Source: Streptomyces musisoli (GTDB taxonomy: Bacteria; Actinomycetota; Actinomycetes; Streptomycetales; Streptomycetaceae). From it: a stretch of DNA of 64,000 nucleotides. Both the position numbers and the translations under genes were made by a program. The stretch spans positions 62,001-126,000 of the forward strand of contig NZ_JAERRH010000004.1 of assembly GCF_016741855.1 (NCBI RefSeq), given 5' to 3'. This document shows positions 25,176 through 33,135 of this stretch, piece after piece (within the stretch, counting starts at the first letter, position 1; the number at the start of each line of letters is the position of its first letter). Under the pieces are notes generated by a model. The model saw only the letters and a program-made list of their open reading frames with translations, made no database searches and had not been told where the DNA came from.

Positions 25176-26828
25176 ATGAACCCTGCGACGGACGTCTTCC
25201 AGCCACTCCAGGCGGACGACCCGCCGGTGGTGGCGGGTTACCGGCTCGCCGCCCGGCTGGGCGCGGGCGGCATGGGCCGGGTCTACCTGTCGCACACACG
25301 GGGCGGACGGCCGGTCGCGATCAAGGTGGTGCGCCCGGAGCTGGCGGACGACCCCGACTTCCGGCGGCGGTTTTGCCGGGAGGTGAAGGCGGCCCGGCGG
25401 GTCCGGGGCGCGTACACCGCCGAGCTGATCGACGCCGATCCGGACGGCGTGCCGCCCTGGCTGGCCACGCTGTACGTGCCCGGCCCGTCGCTGACCGAGG
25501 CCGTGACCCGCAGTGGTCCGCTGCCGGTGCCCGCGGTGCTGTGGCTGATGGCGGGCGTGGCGGAGGCGTTGCAGGCCATCCACGCCGAAGGCGTCGTGCA
25601 CCGGGACCTGAAGCCGTCGAACGTGCTGCTGGCCGCCGACGGGCCCCGCGTGATCGACTTCGGTATCGCGCTGGCCGCGGACGGGACGTCGTACACGGCG
25701 ACGGGGAGCACGATCGGCACGCCCGCGTTCATGGCTCCGGAGCAGGCCACGGGGGGCGAGGTCACGGCGGCCACCGATGTCTTCGCGCTCGGCCAGACGG
25801 CGGCGTTCGCGGCGCTGGGCCGGCCGCTGTACGGCGAGGGTCCTGGCGTCAACGTGCTGTACCGGATCGTGCACTCCGCACCCGGGCTGGCCCTGCTGCC
25901 CGAGCCGCTGCGGCCGCTGTTCGCCCGGTGCCTGGCCGCCGACCCCGCCGAGCGGGCCACCCCGGCGGAGATCGTGGAGTGGTGCCGGCAGCGGCTGGGG
26001 GCCGACGCCGACGCGGGCGGGGGACCGGCCGTGTGGCGGGAGATCACCGGGCCGGAGGTCGCGGTACCGGCTCCGGTCTCCGAACCGACGCCGGTCCACC
26101 CGCAGCCGCCGGTGCCCGCGCCCACCCCGGCGTACCCGCAGGCACGGCACGGGTGGCCGCAGCCGGCGCCGGAGCAGCGCAGGACCCGCAGGCGGCGGGC
26201 CGCGCTGATCTCGGCGGCCGGTGTGGTGGGAGGCGCGCTGCTGGTGGGGCTGCTGGCGTGGCAGGTCATGGACCCGAAGGGCCGGTCGGCTGCCCGGGGC
26301 GCGGCGGCCGCTTCCACGGCGTCCACGGCCTTTGGCGGGGGAGGGCCCGCACGGTCGTCGGCGTCCTCCCCGGGCTCCTCCTCGGACGCCTCGGGCGCGT
26401 CGGAGCAGGGGGCCGGTGACGGTGCGGCCTCGCCCCGGGACCCGCGGCCGGAGGGGTTCCCCCAGGTGCGGCTGGACGCGACGACCTCGCTGAGCCTCAC
26501 GGACGAGGAGCCCGGCCGGGACGACCGCAAGGGCGACATCCGCTTCGACTGCCGGGCGTCCGGCTGCGAGCTGACGAGCGACAGCGCCGTGCTGATGCAG
26601 ATGATGGGCGCGCACGGCACCACCCTCGACGAGTGCCGGCTCATGCTCCGCAGTGGCACGTACCACCGCTGGACGCTGGCCGCGGCGGCGGCCGGCAGCG
26701 AGTTCTGCATGAAGGACACCGAGGGGAACATCGGGCTGTACGTGATCCAGGTCAAGTCCACCGCGCTGCCGGACGTCGCCTTCCTGACGGGCGATCTGAC
26801 GGTCTGGCGGGACGCGGCCCGAAGTTGA
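25176..26828 (+). CDS. Transmembrane Ser/Thr protein kinase (PknB-like)
   Basis: 550 residues. Kinase domain about 21-275: glycine loop LGAGGMGRVYL, K50 in VAIKVV, HRDLKPSN (142-149), DFG (161-163), GTPAFMAPEQ activation/APE segment. After a Pro-rich linker, a single span (about 342-364, RAALISAAGVVGGALLVGLLAW) leads to an extracellular region with four cysteines (FDCRASGCEL, DECRLML, EFCMKD) that could form two disulphides. Ligand unknown. Preceded by GGGGGGTAAGGGCCG before ATG 25176. Confidence 0.93.
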   Translation: MNPATDVFQPLQADDPPVVAGYRLAARLGAGGMGRVYLSHTRGGRPVAIKVVRPELADDPDFRRRFCREVKAARRVRGAYTAELIDADPDGVPPWLATLYVPGPSLTEAVTRSGPLPVPAVLWLMAGVAEALQAIHAEGVVHRDLKPSNVLLAADGPRVIDFGIALAADGTSYTATGSTIGTPAFMAPEQATGGEVTAATDVFALGQTAAFAALGRPLYGEGPGVNVLYRIVHSAPGLALLPEPLRPLFARCLAADPAERATPAEIVEWCRQRLGADADAGGGPAVWREITGPEVAVPAPVSEPTPVHPQPPVPAPTPAYPQARHGWPQPAPEQRRTRRRRAALISAAGVVGGALLVGLLAWQVMDPKGRSAARGAAAASTASTAFGGGGPARSSASSPGSSSDASGASEQGAGDGAASPRDPRPEGFPQVRLDATTSLSLTDEEPGRDDRKGDIRFDCRASGCELTSDSAVLMQMMGAHGTTLDECRLMLRSGTYHRWTLAAAAAGSEFCMKDTEGNIGLYVIQVKSTALPDVAFLTGDLTVWRDAARS

Positions 26829-26952
26829 CGAGGCGAGGTCTTCGGCCGGATCGCGGGCGGCGAGTGAGCCAGGCCACAACGCCGGGGGCGATGACTTCGC
26901 TGTCTGCCGCCGGTCATATCAGCGTCAGCATCGACGCACGGAAGGCCCGGCC

Positions 26953-27621
26953 ATGACTCACACGCTCAGCGCTTCCCAGCAGGTCACCGCAGCCCCGCCC
27001 GCGCCGCGTGCGGCGCGGCGTGCCGCCCTGGCCGGCGGGGTGGTGGCGGGCCCGCTGTTCCTCGCGGCCGGAATCGTCCAGGGCTGCACGCGGGACGGGT
27101 TCGACTTCACCCGCAACGCGATCAGCCAGCTCGCCCTCGGCGAGGCGGGCTGGATCCAGACGGTCGACTTCCTGGTCGCCGGCGCCCTGTTGATCACCGG
27201 TGCCGTCGGACTGCGCCGGGAGCTGCGCGGTGGGGCGGGTGGCACCTGGGCGCCGGTATTGACGGCCGTCTTCGGTGCCTCGTTCTGGGCCGCAGCGGCC
27301 TTCCGGGCCGACGCCGGGGCGGGCTTCCCGGCCGGTGCCCCGGACACGACGACGCTGAGCGGGCACGGCACCGTCCACATGGCCGCCGGGATGGTCGGCT
27401 ACCTCGCCCTGTGCGCCGCGCTCGTCGTCCTGGCCCGCCCGCTCGCCGCGCGCGGCCATCGCGGCTGGGCCGTCGCCTCGCGTCTGGTACCCGTGGCCGT
27501 CCTGGCCGGCTTCATGGCCTCCGCCGCCTCCGTCCTGGCCTTCACCGCCGGCGCGGGTCTCGGTCTGCTGTGGCTGGCCGCGGTGACGGCCAAGCTCTCC
27601 GCCGGGCCGGCGAAGCACTGA
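26953..27621 (+). CDS. DUF998 integral membrane protein
   Basis: 222 residues with about six hydrophobic spans (for example residues 23-43 and 64-84). The family pattern QGCTRDGFDFTRNAISQLALGEAGWIQ (loop after span 1) is what defines DUF998. The C-terminus ends in another span with LGLLWLAAVTAKL. No catalytic motif. Start ATG 26953. Convergent with azlD across a repeat/terminator region. Confidence 0.82.
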   Translation: MTHTLSASQQVTAAPPAPRAARRAALAGGVVAGPLFLAAGIVQGCTRDGFDFTRNAISQLALGEAGWIQTVDFLVAGALLITGAVGLRRELRGGAGGTWAPVLTAVFGASFWAAAAFRADAGAGFPAGAPDTTTLSGHGTVHMAAGMVGYLALCAALVVLARPLAARGHRGWAVASRLVPVAVLAGFMASAASVLAFTAGAGLGLLWLAAVTAKLSAGPAKH

Positions 27622-27650
27622 CCGGCTGCCGCCGAGGACACGTCGGCGCG

Positions 27651-27755
27651 GACCGCTCCTGGGCCTGTCCGACGATTCCCGTCCGGACCGCTCCTGGGCT
27701 TGTCCGACGATTTCCGTCCGGACCGCTCCCGGGCCTGTCCGACGTTTCCCGTCCG
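27651..27755. repeat. Three tandem 35-bp repeats
   Basis: Exact-phase units at 27651-27685, 27686-27720 and 27721-27755, each starting GACCGCTCC and containing GGGCCTGTCCGACG then CCCGTCCG. Only three or four substitutions separate copies. No spacers, so not a CRISPR array. It lies between convergent genes. Confidence 0.92.
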
Positions 27756-27781
27756 CCCCGCCTCCGGGGCCGGGACGGGAA
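27746..27781. terminator. Bidirectional terminator between DUF998 and azlD
   Basis: TTCCCGTCC (27746-27754) pairs with GGACGGGAA (27773-27781), and an inner CCCCG/CGGGG extends the stem. It overlaps the end of the third 35-bp repeat and serves convergent genes on both strands. Confidence 0.65.
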
Positions 27782-27796
27782 TCGGCGGGCGGGCCC

Positions 27797-28111
27797 TTAA
27801 GCCACTCCCGCCAGCCGCAGCAGTGCCGTCGTCGTCGCGGCGCCGAGGACGACGACGGGGAAGGGCGCCCGGCGCCAGGCCAGGACGGCGCCGGCCAGCA
27901 CCCCGGCGGGGCGGGCCCAGCCGGCGAAGCCGCCGGACTCGGTCAGGGCGCCCGTGGCCAGCAGGGCGACGAGCAGGACCACCGCACCGGCCGAGGCCAG
28001 CTCCTGGATCCGGGGCGGGACGGTCACCCGGCCGTGCAGCACCGGGCCGACCAGCCGGAACGCATACGTTCCCACGGCCAGGGCGAGGATCACGACGAGC
28101 GTCGCGTTCAC
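27797..28111 (-). CDS. azlD: AzlD-type branched-chain amino acid exporter subunit
   Basis: 104 residues, four hydrophobic segments, with VGTYAFRLVGPVLHGR near the N-terminus as in AzlD proteins. It is the small partner of the AzlC/LIV-E exporter. GTG 28111 overlaps the azlC stop (GTGA), so the pair is coupled. Confidence 0.88.
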   Translation of the reverse strand: MNATLVVILALAVGTYAFRLVGPVLHGRVTVPPRIQELASAGAVVLLVALLATGALTESGGFAGWARPAGVLAGAVLAWRRAPFPVVVLGAATTTALLRLAGVA

Positions 28112-28812
28112 GCGGCGGCTCCCGAGGCGGCGGCCGGGCCGCGGTGCAGGAACAGGCCGGCGAGCGCGAGCAGCACCGGCACCCCGGCCGGGACGGCGGG
28201 CGTGACCGCGAGTGCCAGGGCGGCGCCGAGCAGGGCACACCGCCGTACCGCCGCGTCGGCGCGCAGGGCGGGCAGGACCAGGGCGACGAGGACGGCGGGG
28301 AAGGCGGCGTCCAGGCCGTAGCGGGCGGTGTCGCCGAGGGCGCTGCCCGCGAGGGCGCCCGCCAGGACGCCGGTGTTCCACACGGCGAACAGGCCGAGCC
28401 CGGATATCCAGAACGCCCGCCGCCGCCGTGCGGGGTCCGGCTGGGCCAGGGCGAAGGCGACCGTCTCGTCGGTGACCAGATGGGCGCCGAGGAAGCGGCC
28501 GGCGCGGCCGGTGCCGAGGATCTCGGCCACGGCCAGGCTGAAGGCCGCCGTCCGGGTGTTGAGCAGCAGCCCCGTGGCCACTGCGGCGGCCGGCCCGCCC
28601 CCGGCGAGCAGCACGCCCACCGCGCTGAACTGGGCCGATCCGGCGTACACCACCAGTGACATCAGCACCGGCACCCACACCGGGAGGCCGCCGGCGACGG
28701 AGACGGCACCGAAGGAGACGCCGACGACCCCGCTGGCGAGCCAGACGAGCGAGCTGTCGCGGATCAGGGAACGGTCCTCGACCGTGCTGGTTGTTCGCTG
28801 TACCGAACGCAT
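28108..28812 (-). CDS. azlC: AzlC-family branched-chain amino acid exporter subunit
   Basis: 234 residues with about seven spans. Family motif VVYAGSAQFSAVGVLLAGG (about 54-72) is diagnostic, together with LLLNTRTAAFSLAVAE and LGAHLVTDETVAFAL. With AzlD it should export branched-chain or related amino acids. The first codons contain one copy of the GTTCG-N6-CGAAC box, suggesting repression by the divergent XRE-cupin regulator. Confidence 0.9.
   Translation of the reverse strand: MRSVQRTTSTVEDRSLIRDSSLVWLASGVVGVSFGAVSVAGGLPVWVPVLMSLVVYAGSAQFSAVGVLLAGGGPAAAVATGLLLNTRTAAFSLAVAEILGTGRAGRFLGAHLVTDETVAFALAQPDPARRRRAFWISGLGLFAVWNTGVLAGALAGSALGDTARYGLDAAFPAVLVALVLPALRADAAVRRCALLGAALALAVTPAVPAGVPVLLALAGLFLHRGPAAASGAAA
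28793..28808. promoter_or_regulatory. Operator-like box 1 (GTTCG-N6-CGAAC)
   Basis: Inverted repeat GTTCG CTGTAC CGAAC at the very 5' end of azlC. Same arms and spacing as box 2, 48 bp away. Confidence 0.6.
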
Positions 28813-28840
28813 GTTTTCTACAATGAACAGTCAGCCCGTT

Positions 28841-28856
28841 GTTCGTCAAGGCGAAC
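28841..28856. promoter_or_regulatory. Operator-like box 2 (GTTCG-N6-CGAAC)
   Basis: Inverted repeat GTTCG TCAAGG CGAAC in the divergent gap, 25 bp before the regulator's ATG. A further CGAACGAAC follows at 28873-28881. Likely site of the XRE-cupin regulator and autoregulation. Confidence 0.6.
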
Positions 28857-28881
28857 GATCGTACCGATGGAGCGAACGAAC

Positions 28882-29445
28882 ATGTCCGAGGTGCCCAGCC
28901 GGCTGCCCATGGAATGGATCGCCGCGTCCCTGAAGCGGGAGCGCGGCCGCGCCGGTCTGTCCCTGTCCGAACTGGCCAAGCGCGCCGGCGTCGCGAAGTC
29001 CACGCTCTCCCAGCTGGAGGCGGCGAGCGGGAACCCGAGCATGGAGACCATCTGGGCGCTCGCGGTCGGGCTCGGGGTGCCGTTCAGCGCGCTGGTGGAG
29101 CCGCCCGCCCAGGCGGTCCAGGTGATCCGGGCCGGACAGGGGCCCGCGGTCCACTCCGAGCAGTCCAGCTACCTCGCCTCACTGCTCTCGGCCTGTCCGC
29201 CCGGGGCCCGCAGGGACATCTATTACGTCTGGCTGGAACCGGGGTCCCGGCGGGATTCCGAGCCGCACATTCCCGGGACCACCGAGCACATCGTGGTCAC
29301 CGAGGGGAAGGTCGAGGCGGGGCCGCGCGGGGAGGCGGTCGAGCTGGGGCCGGGGGATTACATGTCGTACCGCGGGGACGTGCCGCACGCCTACGAGGCG
29401 CTCGCCCCCGGAACGAAGTTCGTACTGATCATGCAGCACATGTGA
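28882..29445 (+). CDS. XRE-cupin transcriptional regulator of azlCD
   Basis: 187 residues. HTH at about 9-60 (LKRERGRAGLSLSELAKRAGVAKSTLSQLEAASGNPSMETIWALA), cupin at about 105-180 (PHIPGTTEHIVVTEGKVEAGPRGEAVELGPGDYMSYRGDVPHAYEA, with the two cupin motifs). Regulators of this type commonly stand divergent from azlCD. ATG 28882 is chosen because GGAG lies 9 nt upstream; ATG 28867 would add five residues but lacks a ribosome site. Confidence 0.9.
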   Translation: MSEVPSRLPMEWIAASLKRERGRAGLSLSELAKRAGVAKSTLSQLEAASGNPSMETIWALAVGLGVPFSALVEPPAQAVQVIRAGQGPAVHSEQSSYLASLLSACPPGARRDIYYVWLEPGSRRDSEPHIPGTTEHIVVTEGKVEAGPRGEAVELGPGDYMSYRGDVPHAYEALAPGTKFVLIMQHM

Positions 29446-29469
29446 ACCGGAAATGAACGGGAAAAGGCA

Positions 29470-29500
29470 GGAGCCCCGTTGCCGTACGGCGCGGGGCTCC
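29470..29500. terminator. Bidirectional terminator
   Basis: GGAGCCCCG (29470-29478) pairs with CGGGGCTCC (29492-29500), with an inner GCCGTACGGC palindrome in the loop. It separates the convergent XRE-cupin and cold-shock genes. Confidence 0.8.
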
Positions 29501-29537
29501 TTGGGTACTGCACTCAGGTTCTGCGATCAGGCAGTGA

Positions 29538-29741
29538 TCAGACGGGAGTGACGTTCTCCGCCTGCGGACCCTTCGGGCCCTGCGTCACGTCGAAGCTCAC
29601 CTGCTGGTTCTCCTCAAGGGAGCGGAAGCCGGTGGCGTTGATCGCGGAGTAGTGAACGAAGACGTCGGGGCCGCCGCCCTCCTGGGCGATGAAGCCAAAG
29701 CCCTTTTCGGCGTTGAACCACTTAACGGTTCCGGTAGCCAT
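29538..29741 (-). CDS. Cold-shock domain protein (CspA/ScoF family)
   Basis: 67 residues, one complete cold-shock domain binding single-stranded RNA/DNA. RNP1 (KGFGFIAQ, 13-20) and RNP2 (VFVHY, 27-31) are intact. Starts [17 protein letters not shown] like other actinobacterial Csp proteins. A well-placed AAGGAGG lies upstream of ATG 29741. The divergent gap to mqnA (29742-30027) contains a hairpin that would lie in its leader. Confidence 0.96.
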   Translation of the reverse strand: MATGTVKWFNAEKGFGFIAQEGGGPDVFVHYSAINATGFRSLEENQQVSFDVTQGPKGPQAENVTPV

Positions 29742-29831
29742 AAGCCCTCCTTGGGCTCAAAAGGGTTGCCCTGCTCCAGAACCTGCACGTGCGAAACGGT
29801 GCTGCACAACTGCATTCGTCTGAAAACGACG

Positions 29832-29862
29832 AGAGCCCGCGGTCACATGCTCCGCAGGCTCT
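29832..29862 (-). other. Hairpin in the cold-shock gene's probable 5' leader
   Basis: AGAGCC (29832-29837) and GCGG (29839-29842) pair with CCGC (29852-29855) and GGCTCT (29857-29862), one mismatch, 9-nt loop. Position about 90-120 nt upstream of the csp start. It could be a leader structure of a cold-regulated mRNA or an upstream terminator. Confidence 0.45.
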
Positions 29863-30018
29863 GTACTGCAAGGGAAACCAAACTGCAACTTGCGGCGAGC
29901 CTAGCATGCGGGCAGCCGAAAGCAATAGGGATCAAGATCACGTCACCCGGATGTTTGAACCTTCGCTAGCCCGTTTGGGGGCGGGGTCGGTCCCAGCACC
30001 GTACAGCACGGGGTCTAG

Positions 30019-30876
<858 letters not shown>

Positions 30877-30926
30877 CCCCTCGTCACTACGCTGCTGTCC
30901 ACCAGGCGTTGGGGGGAGAGTGCGCC

Positions 30927-33002
30927 ATGCAACCGCTGGAAGTCGACGAGCCGGCCACCGTAGGGCCGTACCGGCTGCTCGGCCGGCTCGGTTCCGGCGG
31001 CATGGGCCGGGTGTATCTGGGCCGCAGCGCGGGCGGCCGTACGGTCGCCGTGAAGATCGTGCACCCGCACTTCGCGCTGGACGAGGAGTTCCGCGCCCGC
31101 TTCCGGCGCGAGGTGGAGGCCGCCCGGCGGGTCGGCGGCGCCTGGACCGCGCCCGTCCTGGACGCCGACCCCGGCGCGCCGGTGCCCTGGGTCGCCACCG
31201 CCTACGCGGCCGGCCCCTCCCTCGCCGCGGCCGTCGGCGACGCCGGCCCGATGCCCGCGCACACCGTACGGGCGCTGGGCGCGGGCCTCGCCGAGGCGCT
31301 GACGGCCGTCCACGAACAGGGTCTCGTCCACCGGGACGTGAAGCCCTCCAACGTCCTGCTGACCCTGGACGGGCCGCTGCTGATCGACTTCGGCATCGCG
31401 CGCGCCATGGACGGCACGGCGTCCCTCACCTCCACCGGCGTGTCCATCGGCTCCCCGGGTTACATGTCGCCCGAGCAGATCCTCGGCAAGGGCGTCACGG
31501 GCGCCGCGGACGTCTTCTCCCTCGGCGCCGTCCTCGCCTACGCGGCCACCGGCGAACCGCCCTTCCGCGGGGACTCCTCGGCCGCGCTGCTGTACAAGGT
31601 CGTCCACGAGGAGCCCGAACTGGGCGGCCTCGACGGTGAGCTGCGGGAGCTGGCCGCGGCGTGCCTGACCAAGGACCCCGCCGCCCGGCCGGGCCCCGCC
31701 GAGGTGAGCCGGCGGCTCGCCCCGGACGGCGCCGCCCGCCTGGTCGCGGGCGGCTGGCTGCCGGGCACCCTGGTGGAACAGGTCAGCCGCAGCGCCGTAC
31801 GACTGCTCAACCTGGACACGGAGGAGACGGCGCCCTCCGGACCGGTCACCTTCACCAGCCCCTCGACGACGGGCCCGCCCACGGGAGCCGGTCCCTCGAC
31901 GGGCGGACAGCCGATCCCCGGTCCTTCGGTGGGCGGGCCGGCGGTTGCGGGGTCCGGTCCTTCGGTGGGTGGGCCGGTGGCTGCGGGGCCTTCGGTGGGT
32001 GGGACCGCCGATCCGGGTTCTTTCATGGGTTGGGGTGCGGATCCGAGTTCTTCGACGGGCGGGGGTGCCGTTCCGGTCGACGGGTCTTCGGGGGCCGGAG
32101 GCGTCGGGTTCGGGCCCGCGCCGGTGATGTACCCGGGCGGGGGGACGGCCGGGGGCCCCGGTGACGGGACCGCCGGAGTCTTCGGCTCGGCGGCGACCGG
32201 CGTGGACGGGTCTCCCGCCGGGGCTCCCGCCGGGGCTCCGGCCGGGGTTCCCGCCGGGGCTCCGGCCGGGGTTCCCGCCGGGGCGACCGTCGTGCCCGGG
32301 CCGCGGGACGTGCCGCCGCCCGGCCGGGTCTCCGTCAACGTCACGGCGGCCTCCGCCCCCGCGGAGGGCGGCCAGGGCCGCCGGGTGAGCTGCACGGTCG
32401 TGCTGGCGGTCGCCGGCGCGCTCGCCGCGGTGTCCGTGGGCATCGGCTTCCTGGTTCGGCCCTGGGCCGACGGAGGCGGCAGTGACACCGCGGCGGGCGG
32501 CGGCACCACCCGCTCTCCGGCACCCGGCGTGACCACGGGCAGCCCCACCACGGGCGATCTCCCCGGGGGCGTCCCCACCACCGGCGGACCCACCCCGGGC
32601 GGCTCCTCCGCGGGCAGCCCGTCGGCGGGCAGCCCCACCGCCGGGCCCGGCGCGATCCCCGACCGCTACCTCGGCACCTGGGAGGGCCAGGCCGCCGGCC
32701 TCGGCGGCAGCCTGCCCATGGGCACCTTCCGCGTGACCGTCCGTCAGGCCGCCGTGGGCGAGGAACTGGGGCGGCTCCGGCAGACCGATCAGATCGGCGC
32801 CGTATGCACCGACATCCTCACCCTGAAGAAGGTGACCCGGACGCAGATCCTCGCGACCTCGGTCGGCGCCGCCGGCAACCACGCCGGCTGCAACCCCGCC
32901 CCCCACCAGGTCGAGTTGACCCCGGCCGGCGACGACCTGACGTACACGTCGGACAGTTCGGAAGAAGGCAACCCGACTTCGCGTATGTCAAGGGTCGACT
33001 GA
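30927..33002 (+). CDS. Transmembrane Ser/Thr protein kinase
   Basis: 691 residues. Kinase domain about 14-270: LGSGGMGRVYLG, K43, HRDVKPSN (135-142), DFG (154-156), GSPGYMSPEQ. Then a 190-residue low-complexity linker of GPSVGGP and PAGAPAGV repeats, a single span near residue 490-512 (VSCTVVLAVAGALAAVSVGIGFLV), and an extracellular domain of about 120 residues starting RYLGTWEGQAAG, which looks lipocalin-like in its first strand. Two cysteines (AVCTDI, HAGCNP) could pair. ATG 30927 has GGGGGGAGAG upstream. Confidence 0.92.
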   Translation: MQPLEVDEPATVGPYRLLGRLGSGGMGRVYLGRSAGGRTVAVKIVHPHFALDEEFRARFRREVEAARRVGGAWTAPVLDADPGAPVPWVATAYAAGPSLAAAVGDAGPMPAHTVRALGAGLAEALTAVHEQGLVHRDVKPSNVLLTLDGPLLIDFGIARAMDGTASLTSTGVSIGSPGYMSPEQILGKGVTGAADVFSLGAVLAYAATGEPPFRGDSSAALLYKVVHEEPELGGLDGELRELAAACLTKDPAARPGPAEVSRRLAPDGAARLVAGGWLPGTLVEQVSRSAVRLLNLDTEETAPSGPVTFTSPSTTGPPTGAGPSTGGQPIPGPSVGGPAVAGSGPSVGGPVAAGPSVGGTADPGSFMGWGADPSSSTGGGAVPVDGSSGAGGVGFGPAPVMYPGGGTAGGPGDGTAGVFGSAATGVDGSPAGAPAGAPAGVPAGAPAGVPAGATVVPGPRDVPPPGRVSVNVTAASAPAEGGQGRRVSCTVVLAVAGALAAVSVGIGFLVRPWADGGGSDTAAGGGTTRSPAPGVTTGSPTTGDLPGGVPTTGGPTPGGSSAGSPSAGSPTAGPGAIPDRYLGTWEGQAAGLGGSLPMGTFRVTVRQAAVGEELGRLRQTDQIGAVCTDILTLKKVTRTQILATSVGAAGNHAGCNPAPHQVELTPAGDDLTYTSDSSEEGNPTSRMSRVD

Positions 33003-33135
33003 CCCGCTCCGCCCAGCCCCTGTCGCCCCACCGTCCCCCGCCGTCACTACTGTGTCCGCGTTGGCGAACACCAGCCCACACGTATCGGCCACGCCGAGCG
33101 CAGCACGCGACGGGGAAGGACGGGAAGATCCCGCC

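Noticed and set aside
31900..32300. Separate small genes in the repetitive linker of the second kinase
   Set aside because: The kinase frame runs through without interruption and other frames show only repeat-derived sequence.
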